DNA of 64,000 bases from CAVXWV01 sp963695415. Its GTDB lineage: Bacteria; Chloroflexota; Anaerolineae; Anaerolineales; UBA4823. The stretch covers positions 62,001-126,000 of the forward strand of contig CAVOGL010000023.1 in the NCBI GenBank assembly GCA_963695415.1. Reading direction: 5' to 3'. Under the pieces are notes generated by a model. The model ran no database searches. It saw nothing but the letters and a program-made list of their open reading frames with translations, and was not told the DNA's origin. Each line of letters starts with the position of its first letter. Positions within the stretch are counted from its first letter, which is position 1. Of this stretch, positions 1 through 8,277 are shown piece after piece. A program made the position numbers and the translations under genes.

Positions 1-83
1 ATGATGATGCGGTACGCGCCACTGCGCTGATCGGAGCGGTGTTTGTAATTGTCGCAGGAGCAGCTACCTGGATTAGATTGTGA
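1..83 (+). CDS. C-terminal end of a membrane protein (partial)
   Basis: A reading frame enters from the left edge and stops with TGA at 81-83. The 26 visible residues end in a hydrophobic stretch (ALIGAVFVIVAGAATW) capped by Ile-Arg-Leu, so this is probably the last transmembrane helix of a membrane protein. The family cannot be named from this tail. Confidence 0.5.
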   Translation, partial: DDAVRATALIGAVFVIVAGAATWIRL

Positions 84-125
84 GTCCAGGCTCATGCAAG
101 CATCTGGGAAGCCGGGAATGCGACG

Positions 126-515
126 CTAATCCTGTGAAGGACCCAGGTCGTCGTCGAGGGGGAGCTCGGTGTCATCATCGTCCTCGTTGTAGCCAAACTC
201 CAGATGCACCTCATCGTTTTCGATCACAATCCAGAGAATAAGCATCTGCCCATCGGAGACATCCACGGTGCGTGCGGCGACGATTGGGGCAGTTTGCGGA
301 AGCCCATCCATTGAGCGGTATTCCAGGTGCATTGCGGCGTGTTGTTTCCATGTACGGTAACAGCGTTCCACCAGCGCAGGACCATTAAAGGTGCGCAGCC
401 GGGTGACCATGATGTCTGAAAGGGAGGGGCTTTCGTGCAGACTCAATGCCCAGCCATCATTCACCTCTTCGAAGGTTGGCGGGGGTCCTTCTATGATTGT
501 GATCTTATCATCCAA
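126..515 (-). CDS. Acidic conserved hypothetical protein, 129 aa
   Basis: The protein is small, soluble and strongly acidic at the C-terminus (EDDDDTELPLDDD). There is no signal peptide or membrane segment. The middle alternates polar and hydrophobic residues (DGQMLILWIVIENDEVHLEF), which suggests a beta sheet. ATG start at 515. It reads away from the next gene, leaving about 120 bp as a divergent promoter region. I do not recognise a named family. The frame with the opposite reading (391-588) looks like a shadow. Confidence 0.6.
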   Translation of the reverse strand: MDDKITIIEGPPPTFEEVNDGWALSLHESPSLSDIMVTRLRTFNGPALVERCYRTWKQHAAMHLEYRSMDGLPQTAPIVAARTVDVSDGQMLILWIVIENDEVHLEFGYNEDDDDTELPLDDDLGPSQD

Positions 516-638
516 GTTAAAAACTCCGGGTCGGAATCATACCATAATGAGGCAGGGATGCAGAAGGTATAATGGGCAAAGAATCTAAACAAAAAGCCAA
601 AAACAACCCGCACTGCGGTCTTATTTGGAGGTTTGAAC

Positions 639-1070
639 ATGCACAAGCTGCTCATCTTGTTTGAGCCTTTGGAAGATTGGACAGAATTCGAAAACACCTG
701 GCCTGAGTTCTTACACCTGGTAGAAACGATGCCGGGATTAATCAAGGAATCATCCAGCATGGTCGAAATGGCGCTGTTTGGCAGCAGCTATGCCCGCTCG
801 CACGAGCTATATTTCGATTCTTTGTCATCTGTCAAATCGGCGATGGCGTCGGAGAACGGTAGAGCGGCTGGACGGCTGCTGCAGACGATGACCGGAGGGC
901 GAGTGACCCTGCTCATCGCTGACCATCATGAAGACGATATGGCTAACATCCGAAAACATCAGTCAAAGGGCCCTGACACAGGGGGCCCTGACACAGGGGG
1001 CCCTGGCACCGAAGGCTCTGGTGTAGAGGAAGCTGTGCGAGACAGTGCGGCAGGGAAAAACGTTCTGTGA
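639..1070 (+). CDS. EthD/ABM-like small protein with repeat-rich tail
   Basis: ATG at 639 is preceded by GGAGG at 627-631, seven bases away, so it is preferred over an in-frame TTG at 633. The first ~105 residues (LLILFEPLEDWTEFENTWPE onward) resemble the EthD/dimeric alpha-beta barrel type of about 100 residues, with the pattern of a pathway-associated small protein rather than a known enzyme. The tail is low complexity, with repeated GPDTG units encoded by a GC-rich tandem repeat. It is followed 16 bp later by the M23 peptidase, so the two may be co-transcribed. The EthD assignment is a resemblance only. Confidence 0.55.
   Translation: MHKLLILFEPLEDWTEFENTWPEFLHLVETMPGLIKESSSMVEMALFGSSYARSHELYFDSLSSVKSAMASENGRAAGRLLQTMTGGRVTLLIADHHEDDMANIRKHQSKGPDTGGPDTGGPGTEGSGVEEAVRDSAAGKNVL
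968..1010 (+). repeat. Tandem repeat, ~15-bp unit, in coding sequence
   Basis: About three copies of a 15-base unit (GGGCCCTGACACAGG) encode Gly-Pro-Asp-Thr-Gly units at the C-terminus of the preceding gene. Each copy carries GGGCCC, itself a palindrome. The last copy has diverged (GGCACC). Confidence 0.7.
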
Positions 1071-1086
1071 GGTTTCTCGACCGCTG

Positions 1087-1821
1087 ATGCAAGCACAAAG
1101 CCCTTTTCTGAATAAAGTCATCCTCATCAGTCTTGCGGTGCTGGTGATGGGCGTGATGGTGTACCTGGCATTCCGAAAAGCAGCGCCGGTCATCGACCGA
1201 TCGTCGAGAGTGCTCGAATTCTTGCGCCATCCTGGCGACCATCCGGATTGGATGATCCGGCACGGTGACCGCTGCGGGGAGGCGCCCTTCTTGCTGCCCA
1301 CGGATGGGTTTATAGGTTACCTGTACGACGATTCGTTCCGGGTCGGGCACAGGCATCAGGGATTAGATATTTTTGGGGGAACTGGGGGAAACATAACACC
1401 GGTGATTGCGGCGTACTCAGGTTACCTGACTCGTCTCTCGGATTGGAAATCTTCACTTATTGTTCGTATCCCGGATGACCCACTGCGCGCTGGCAGGCAG
1501 ATCTGGACGTATTACACACACATGGCAAGCGCGGATGGGGAGTCGTTCATCGTGAAGGATTTCCCGCCTGGCACGAATGAAGTTTATATCGAAGCGGGGA
1601 CGCTGCTCGGGTACCAGGGGAATTATTCTGGCGAGCCAGGTAACCCGGTAGGCATTCACCTGCATTTCTCGGTGGTACTGGATGATGGGGATGGCAAATT
1701 CCTCAATGAGCTGCGCATCGAGAACACGTTGGATCCGTCGCCGTACCTGGGAATCCAGGTTAATGGGAAGATGAATCTGGGTGAGGTCCCGCTCTGTCCA
1801 CAAGCTGTCCCCCAGGGTTAG
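1087..1821 (+). CDS. Membrane-anchored M23 family metallopeptidase
   Basis: About 244 residues. An N-terminal signal anchor (FLNKVILISLAVLVMGVMVY) is followed by a LytM/M23 peptidase domain. The zinc site is visible: HQGLD in the first motif and HLHF near the C-terminus, with YYTH between them. Known members cleave peptide cross-links in cell walls or activate amidases; here the domain would face outside the membrane. ATG at 1087 is chosen because it starts just before the anchor; an upstream GTG at 1045 would add charged residues and overlap the previous gene. No clear ribosome site precedes 1087. Confidence 0.8.
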   Translation: MQAQSPFLNKVILISLAVLVMGVMVYLAFRKAAPVIDRSSRVLEFLRHPGDHPDWMIRHGDRCGEAPFLLPTDGFIGYLYDDSFRVGHRHQGLDIFGGTGGNITPVIAAYSGYLTRLSDWKSSLIVRIPDDPLRAGRQIWTYYTHMASADGESFIVKDFPPGTNEVYIEAGTLLGYQGNYSGEPGNPVGIHLHFSVVLDDGDGKFLNELRIENTLDPSPYLGIQVNGKMNLGEVPLCPQAVPQG

Positions 1822-1861
1822 TCGGGTTAGAAACTAAAAAGCATGCAGGAGAAACAGGAAA

Positions 1862-2545
1862 TTGGGTGATTTTTCAGGGAAAGTTGTGCTGGTGACCGGA
1901 GCGGGACGCGGTCTGGGAAGAGAACTGGCGGTGGCTTTCGCGCAGCAAGGTGCGTTCGTGGCAGCAAATGACCTGACACCTGTAAACCTGGATAGAACCC
2001 TTGAGGAGATGCGCGCAACAGCGGGGGACAATAGCGCCAGGGAGTTCCTGTTCGATGTTGCCTTTCAACTCCAATGCAGGGCGATGGTAGCCGAAGTGGT
2101 CTCGGAGTTGGGCAGGTTGGATGTGCTGGTGAACGCGGCACGGGTGATGCCAAAAGCGCATGTCCTGGATATGGATGAGTGGGATTGGCGGCGCACGATG
2201 GACGTGAACCTGGGTGCGGGGTTTTTCCTCACGCAGACAGCAGGCAGGGTGATGGCGGATCAGGGGGGAGGGGTGATCGTCAATTTTAGTGCAACTGCCG
2301 GTGAAAGAGATGAGACGTCTGCCCAACACGGTTCAGGATACGCAGCATTCCGCGCAAGCCAGGCGGGGTTGAGGGCGTTAACCCGAGCTGCTGCCGATGA
2401 GTTGGCGCCCAATGGTGTGCGTGTGTACTTGATCACATCATCCGATTCCAGCGGGCGCGAAGAAGTGGTCAAAAAAACATTGTACCTGTGCAGCGATTCA
2501 TCGGGTCATTTAGAAGAATGTGTCCATCATGTCGATAACGAGTGA
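1862..2545 (+). CDS. SDR-family oxidoreductase with altered active site
   Basis: A Rossmann-fold short-chain dehydrogenase of 227 residues. The nucleotide-binding motif is clear (TGAGRGLG), as is the NVNLGAGFF-type region that follows in SDRs. Two signature motifs deviate: the usual NNAG reads NAAR, and the catalytic Tyr-x-x-x-Lys reads YAAFR, with Arg in place of Lys. The protein may therefore bind NAD(P) without normal catalysis. TTG at 1862 has AGGAG at 1847-1851 upstream. Its 3' end overlaps the AAC(3)-like gene by 17 bases, suggesting one transcript. Confidence 0.75.
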   Translation: MGDFSGKVVLVTGAGRGLGRELAVAFAQQGAFVAANDLTPVNLDRTLEEMRATAGDNSAREFLFDVAFQLQCRAMVAEVVSELGRLDVLVNAARVMPKAHVLDMDEWDWRRTMDVNLGAGFFLTQTAGRVMADQGGGVIVNFSATAGERDETSAQHGSGYAAFRASQAGLRALTRAAADELAPNGVRVYLITSSDSSGREEVVKKTLYLCSDSSGHLEECVHHVDNE

Positions 2546-3318
2546 ACCGATCACTTACCGTGACATCGTCTTGAGCCTGCGGCAGCTTGAAATAAGTCCA
2601 GATGCCGCAGTCCTGGTGCATGCAGATATCGACCGGTTTGGCGCGGTACGCGGTGGGGCGGATACGTTTAACGGTGTTTTACTGTCTACCTTCAGTAAGG
2701 TGCTGATGCCTGCATTCACTCACCAAACGGTGGTTGTGCCAGGCATCGGGCCTCAAAATAATGCCATACAGTACGGTTCTGGGGTCAAAGCAAACCTGCA
2801 AGCATCGTTTTTCCACAAAGATCAGCCCGTTGACGAGAAATCTTGGCGCATTGCCGGAGGCTTTACGACGTCACCAGCAGGCACAACGTTCGGGTCATCC
2901 GATACTTTCGTTCACCGGGGTAAATGCCGGCAGGTATCTGGACACTCAAACGATCGAAGAACCACTGGCACCCATCGGCAAGCTGGCAGACGAGAGAGGA
3001 TGGGTGTTGCTGCTGGGCACAGATCACACGCAGAATGCCAGCATCCATTGGGCGGAACGCATTGCCGGGAGGAAGCAGTTTGTGAGATGGGCGTTGACGC
3101 CACAGGGGGTGGTGGAGTGCCCTGGGATGCCGGGCTGTTCGCAAGGTTTTGGTGAACTGGCTGAGCGTTTGGAGGGTAAAGTACGCTCATCGTCTTTGAA
3201 CGGGGTTGTCATCCAGGCGGTTCGGGTCAGGGACGTGGTTGAGACTGCCCGGTTGTGGATTGAAGCCGATGCAGGCGCGCTGTTGTGCGCAAACCAGGAG
3301 TGTGAGTACTGCCCGTAA
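2529..3318 (+). CDS. AAC(3)-family N-acetyltransferase, one frameshift
   Basis: Two frames join into one ~263-residue protein, the normal length for the aminoglycoside 3-N-acetyltransferase family. Recognisable parts are LVHADIDRFGAVRGG, MPAFTHQ, ALPEALRR, HPILSFTGVNAG and GTDHTQNASIHWAE, the last close to the family's histidine motif. The frame changes between about 2840 and 2850. It ends in a Cys-rich tail (CANQECEYC) seen in environmental members. Many chromosomal family members act on unknown amines, so antibiotic resistance should not be assumed. The start at 2529 lies inside the SDR gene. Confidence 0.75.
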
Positions 3319-3388
3319 CTTTTGTGATATTTGTCCGACTAATTATGATACCGTCATTTAAAACTGCCCTGCTTGTGGAGAGTTAATC

Positions 3389-4891
3389 ATTCGACGACAA
3401 TCACCTTTTTTTTCAAAGAGTAGCCTGATCTTAACCGCAATCCTGATCGCGGTTTTGAGCCTGGTCATCTGGCGCAGCGGCGGCTGGGCTTTCAGTCCTG
3501 GCAGGTTAAGCGCGCAGGTCAGAAAGTCTGCGCAGGATCCGCGTTTCCGCTCCCATGCAGATTTCGAATCACAGTGCAGCTACTGTCATCGCCCGTTTGA
3601 GAGCACGCTTGCTGAATTATGCAAGGATTGTCACGACGAAGTTTCGATCCAGGTGGCAGGTGGCACAGGCGTGCATGGGAGCATCAGTAATGTTGATGAT
3701 TGCGCCGGCTGCCACCAAGAGCATCGCGGCAGAGATCATGACCTCTTAGCTGAAGCCTACAATAATTTTGACCATTCGATAGCGCGCTTTAACTTGATCA
3801 AGCACCAGATTAATTACACGGCTTCGCCAATCGAGTGTGCAGAATGCCATGATTTGGATGGTCCGCTAAGGTTTTTGCCGGAAAGCTGCACAAAATGTCA
3901 TGACGCGCACCTCCCGGAGTTTATGAGCCAGCATATTCAAGATTTTGGATTGGATTGCCTGTCTTGCCACGATGGGAAGGACAGGATGGTTGATTTTGAC
4001 CACCAGTTGACAGCTTTCCCTCTTGATGGGCAGCATTCACCTCTTCGCTGCGGGGATTGTCACAACCAGCAGTTTAAACAGGCTGAGGGAGACTTCTTTT
4101 CAGGTCTTCCGGGAGAATGTTCTGGATGTCACCAGCAACCCGAGGTGCATGCCGGATTGTTTGAAGAAGGCTGTGACGAATGCCATAACAGCACGGGCTG
4201 GAGTCCTGCACTCTTGCAGGGGACATTTTTCGATCACGCAAAGAACACCCGGTTCAGCCTGGTGAAACACGGGCTTGGTTTCGATGGCAAACCATTGCGC
4301 TGCACTGATTGCCATTCACTCATCGCTGCAGGTATGGGAGAAGGAGTAGAACCAGATAAGGAGCTGTTTCAACAGCAAATATGCATGGACTGCCATCTTG
4401 GTGAAGCTAAGGAAGAAATGGTGTCTCACGCGGAACAGACCGGGGATAACTGCCTGGAATGCCACGATGGTGTGGATAGGATGATGGCTTTTGAACACGC
4501 CGCGGTTTTTGTCCTGGATGGAGCGCATACCGGTTTGAACTGCCAGGATTGCCATGCATCTGGCTATTCGGATACACCATCTTCTTGCGTGAGCTGTCAC
4601 CAGGAACCTGAAATCCATGAAGGTTTCTTTGGTCAGGAATGCCTGAACTGCCACAGCACTACTGCCTGGGCGCCGGCATTGATGACAAACCATAGTTTTC
4701 CGATAAACCATGGCGGTGAGGGAGTGGTAGAATGCCAGACTTGCCACTCACAATCTTACACACAATACACCTGTTATTCCTGCCACGAGCACCAGCCTGC
4801 TGATATCCTCGAGGAACATCTGGAAGAAGGGATATCACAGGATGAGCTGCCCAATTGTGTCCGCTGCCATCCAGCAGGTCGTGAGGATTGA
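3389..4891 (+). CDS. Multihaem c-type cytochrome, 18 CxxCH motifs
   Basis: I count 18 CxxCH haem-attachment motifs (CSYCH first, CVRCH last) in about 500 residues, so this is a high-haem electron carrier acting outside the cytoplasm. The first ordinary start codon in frame, TTG at 3455, would cut into the N-terminal hydrophobic helix (LILTAILIAVLSLVIW). The open frame continues upstream, where GGAGAG at 3377-3382 precedes ATT at 3389 and yields a normal positively charged RRQ-type signal anchor. I therefore place the start at 3389, either as a rare ATT start or a base error. It is followed 26 bp later by a second 18-haem cytochrome. Gene ends are certain; the start is not. Confidence 0.88.
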   Translation: MRRQSPFFSKSSLILTAILIAVLSLVIWRSGGWAFSPGRLSAQVRKSAQDPRFRSHADFESQCSYCHRPFESTLAELCKDCHDEVSIQVAGGTGVHGSISNVDDCAGCHQEHRGRDHDLLAEAYNNFDHSIARFNLIKHQINYTASPIECAECHDLDGPLRFLPESCTKCHDAHLPEFMSQHIQDFGLDCLSCHDGKDRMVDFDHQLTAFPLDGQHSPLRCGDCHNQQFKQAEGDFFSGLPGECSGCHQQPEVHAGLFEEGCDECHNSTGWSPALLQGTFFDHAKNTRFSLVKHGLGFDGKPLRCTDCHSLIAAGMGEGVEPDKELFQQQICMDCHLGEAKEEMVSHAEQTGDNCLECHDGVDRMMAFEHAAVFVLDGAHTGLNCQDCHASGYSDTPSSCVSCHQEPEIHEGFFGQECLNCHSTTAWAPALMTNHSFPINHGGEGVVECQTCHSQSYTQYTCYSCHEHQPADILEEHLEEGISQDELPNCVRCHPAGRED

Positions 4892-4917
4892 GATTGCCGT
4901 GCTAAGGAGGTGTTGAT

Positions 4918-6658
4918 GTGAGACGATTTTTAATCTTATCCCTGCTGCTCGTAGTTATGCTTGTTTTATTGATGGCAGGAGCTGGTTTTGCCATGTCAGA
5001 AACAGCCGTTTTTCAGCCAGGTGATCTTCTTTTCCCGGTGCAGCGATTTGTTGAGAACCAGCGCACTTCAGTAATTACCGATCCAGTCCAGCAAAGTCAT
5101 TATCGTATTGATCTGGTTGAACAGCGCCTGGTGGATCTGGGAGCGTTGCTGGGCACACCTGATGAAGAGCAGGCTGTGGAAGCATTGTTTGATGCATTAA
5201 GAAATGTTGTTGCGGCGCTGGCACAAGTTCCTGAAGATGCGCTTCCCGCTTTGAAATCCAGGTTAGCTGAGCTTTTAGCAGAGACCAGCGAACTGGAAAC
5301 CAGCCTGCAGCCAGGAGCTTATCAGGACGAGGAACTTGCCCACGAATTTGCAGCCTTCATCTCTTCACTGGAAGGCATGATGGGTGATCCGATATCGTCC
5401 CAAAGCGATACTGAAACAGGAGATTTGCTCTCTGCAAGTGGGAGGCAGGATGAAACACCCCTGACTGGTCAACAGGAACCACCCTCTAATTCATCATCCA
5501 ACATCGAACCTGTCGTTGTCGAATTCCCGGAAGGCAGCCTGGGGGCTGAGCATGAATTTTTTGTGTTGAGCGGGAAGCATTTGGAGCTCAGTTGTGAAAA
5601 ATGCCATACCGAAGGGAAATACGCCGGCATACCAGACCTTTGCGTGGATTGCCATGAGACAGATAGACCGGACCCGCATTTTGATTTCGAATGTGATACC
5701 TGTCATAATCCGGATGGCTGGGAATTCATCAGTTTTGATCATTCGCTTTCGATTGCAGTGGACTGCCAATCGTGCCATCTTTCTGTTAGACCAGTGAACC
5801 ATTACTCGGGACAGTGCTCTGCCTGCCACATTACCACAGCCTGGATACCCGCAAGCTTTAACCACAAAGCAGTCAATGCGACAAATTGCCTGAACTGCCA
5901 CAGCGGAGTGAAACCAACGAACCATTATTCAGGACAATGTTCTTCCTGTCACAGCACCTCAGCCTGGCGTCCGGCTACGTTTAACCACAAAGCAGTCAAT
6001 GCGACAAATTGCCAAAACTGCCACAGTGGTGTGAGACCAACGAACCATTATTCAGGACAATGTTCTTCCTGCCACAACACCTCAGCCTGGCGACCGGCTA
6101 CATTTAATCATAAAGCTGCCAATGCGACAGACTGCCAGGGCTGCCACAAACGTCCCGGCGGACACTCCGGCGGGCAGTGTTCAGCCTGCCACAGCACATC
6201 GGGGTGGAGACCGGCGAGTTTTGACCACAAAACAGCCGGGGCGACGGACTGCCAGGGGTGCCATAAGCGCCCGTCTGGACATTCAAGCGGGCAATGTTCT
6301 TCCTGCCACAGCACATCGGGGTGGCGACCGGCGAACTTTGACCATAAAGCTGCCGGGGCGACGGACTGCCAGGGCTGCCACCAGAGACCATCCGGGCATT
6401 CCAGCGGTCAATGTTCCAACTGCCACAATACCAGTCGCTGGGGTGATGTGGATGTTAAGAATTCATTCCTTCCCAACCAACCATGGGAATGCCAACGGCG
6501 AATGCTCAAAGTGCCACACAGAAGGAACGAATAAAGTGAATTGCTACAAGTGCCACGATAAAGCCAAGATGGAAAATAAGCACGCCGAGGAAGACATCTT
6601 AGATATCGCCGGTCGCTGCCTGTCATGCCATCCGAAGGGGAAAGAGGAAGATCGTTAA
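4918..6658 (+). CDS. DUF5667-like domain fused to 18-haem cytochrome c, frameshifted
   Basis: GTG at 4918 lies seven bases after AAGGAGG. A signal peptide (LILSLLLVVMLVLLMAG) leads into ~150 residues resembling DUF5667 (FQPGDLLFPVQRFVE, helical, haem-free). Next comes a linker rich in Ser/Gln/Pro, then fifteen CxxCH motifs in the first frame. An extra T at about 6459 throws the frame; the other frame restores HSFPTNHG and adds three more motifs (CSKCH, CYKCH, CLSCH), ending at 6658 like the C-terminus of the preceding cytochrome (HSFPINHG). The corrected protein has 18 motifs in about 580 residues. It probably partners the upstream cytochrome in periplasmic or surface electron transfer. Confidence 0.85.
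5857..6432 (+). repeat. Tandem haem-binding repeat array (~117-123 bp units)
   Basis: About five consecutive units encode the pattern F-N/D-H-K-A, C-x-x-C-H, G-H/NHYSGQC, S-x-C-H, S/NTS-G/A-W-RPA. Neighbouring units are nearly identical at DNA level (for example around 5925-5960 and 6045-6080). The first units have SGVKPTNHY between the two haem motifs; the later ones have KRPSGHS. Two subtypes imply two rounds of local duplication. Confidence 0.85.
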
Positions 6659-6884
6659 CCTGGTTCGGGCTGCCGGGCAGGTTGTGCCGGACACGAAACG
6701 ATGTGTCCAGTGCGGGGTTTGCACATTTTAACTGCCCGATCAATATAGATGTCCGCCGGCATGCATGGGAGGGGGTGCCGGTTGTCGATAGTCACTGCCT
6801 GACGTGCGGTGAATGCGTTCGCGCTGCCCGCGAGGCGTGTTGGTGTTTGAACACACGAGGTTATTCAGTGGGAGCGACAGGTAA
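6651..6884 (+). CDS. Ferredoxin with two [4Fe-4S] sites, two frameshifts
   Basis: No single frame is long, but three pieces join into an obvious dicluster ferredoxin of about 75 residues: CVQCGVCTFNCP in one frame, then INIDVRRHAWEG to SHCLTCGECVRA, then CPRGVLVFEH to the TAA at 6882-6884. The first break is an extra T in TTTT near 6727; the second is a missing C near 6813. Both clusters then have the full CxxCxxCxxxCP pattern. No ATG, GTG or TTG lies upstream in frame, so the true start is uncertain. The stop touches the ATG of the FAD oxidoreductase, so the two are surely co-translated. The likely role is electron transfer between flavin and cytochromes. Confidence 0.72.
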
Positions 6885-8277
6885 ATGGCACGGTATCTGG
6901 TGATCGGAAGCGGGGCGGCGGGGATTGGAGCAGTGGAGGGCATCCGTACCCTGGACCCGACGGGACAACTTGTACTGCTTGGGGAGGAAGGCTCTGGTTC
7001 TCCTGAGCAGGCGTATTACTCCAGACCTGGTCTGGCGTATTTCTTAACCGGTGAACTGCCCGAAAAGTTGTTGTTCCCATTCGAAAACCAGGACTTCCAA
7101 CGTTTGAGGGTTTCCTTTCAAAAATCCCGCGTTACGGCATTACATCCTGACAGACACCAGGTGGAATTGGATGATGGGATGAAAATTACGTATGACAAGC
7201 TCCTGATCGCAACTGGTGCCAGAGCTGCACAAGCACAGGTCCCAGGGATTGAAGCCCGGGGTGTTGTAAAGCTCGACTGCCTGGATGATGCCCTGGACAT
7301 CATGCGCCAGGCGCGCCGAGACTCGCGCCCCACTGCCACGCTGGATCAGACCTGTACGGGCTGTGGTTGTTGGGGGAGGGATCACGGCACTGGAGATTAT
7401 CGAAGGTTTGTCAGCTCAAGGCGTGAAAGTGCATTATTTCCTGCGCGGTGACCAATACTGGAGCAACGTGCTCGATGAAGCAGAATCGCGCATCGTTGAA
7501 CAGCGGTTGAAAGAAGAAGGCGTGGAGATACATTACCGGACTGAACTCGCGGAAGTGCTGCAAGATAAAGGTGTGGTGAAAGGCGTACGCACAAAAGCCG
7601 GGCAGTTTTACCCGTGTGAGTTGGTGGCGGTGGCAATTGGGGTTGTGCCTCAACGGGAGCTGGCTGAGCGTGCAGGGATTCGTATCGATAGAGGGGTGAT
7701 GGTGGATGAGTACCTGCGCACGAGTGAGAAAGATGTCTTCGCTGCGGGGGATGTTGCCCAGGTGTATGACCGATTGACGAAGAAATCGGTCCTGGACAGC
7801 TTATGGGGACCTGCTCGCCAGCAGGGTTTTACTGCTGGGAAGAACATGGCTGCTGCACTGTTGGGTCAGGAAATGACACCTTACGAGAAAGGGATTGCAT
7901 TCAACGTGACACGGCTGGCAAACCTGACCACGACGATCATCGGCACGGTAGGTCAGGGCAGGGATGATGACCTGATGGGGATTGCGCGTGGGGACAGCGA
8001 GGTCTGGCGCCAGCTACCCGGAGCGATCGCGGCACAAACAGGATTCGATGTTAACAACTTACGCCTCCTGGTGGGTGCAAGCACCCTGATTGGGGCAGTG
8101 GTGATGGGTGACCAGGCACTGTCACGCCCGATCCAGCACCTTGTGGCGGAGCAGGTTGATATCTCGTCCATCCGCGAGCAGCTTTTGATGCCTGGGGCTG
8201 ACGTTGCTGATATAGTCGCCAATTTTTGGTGCCAGTATCAAAGTTATGAGGTTGATACCGGGGAGAGTAATCGATGA
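6885..8277 (+). CDS. FAD-dependent NAD(P)-disulfide-type oxidoreductase, frameshifted
   Basis: After joining two frames at about 7320-7355, the protein has ~464 residues with two dinucleotide folds: GSGAAGIGAVEG at the N-terminus for FAD and VVVGGGITALEI in the middle for NAD(P)H. YYSRPGLAYFLTGEL, LLIATGA and the late VFAAGDVAQVYD FAD motif are typical of the nitrite reductase/rubredoxin reductase type. The first part does not contain the redox Cys pair of true disulfide reductases. It begins right after the ferredoxin stop and its end overlaps the membrane protein by ATGA, so it probably passes electrons from NAD(P)H to, or from, these carriers. Confidence 0.82.

Noticed and set aside
943..1356. 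Minus-strand frames opposite the GPDTG repeat and M23 gene
   Set aside because: Built from the repeat and from antisense of the peptidase; no protein-like pattern.
2529..3318. AAC(3)-like gene as an antibiotic-resistance gene
   Set aside because: Family membership is clear but it is chromosomal, without mobile context, and many members have other amine substrates.
5857..6432. Repeat array considered as CRISPR
   Set aside because: Units are in frame and coding, with no unrelated spacers.
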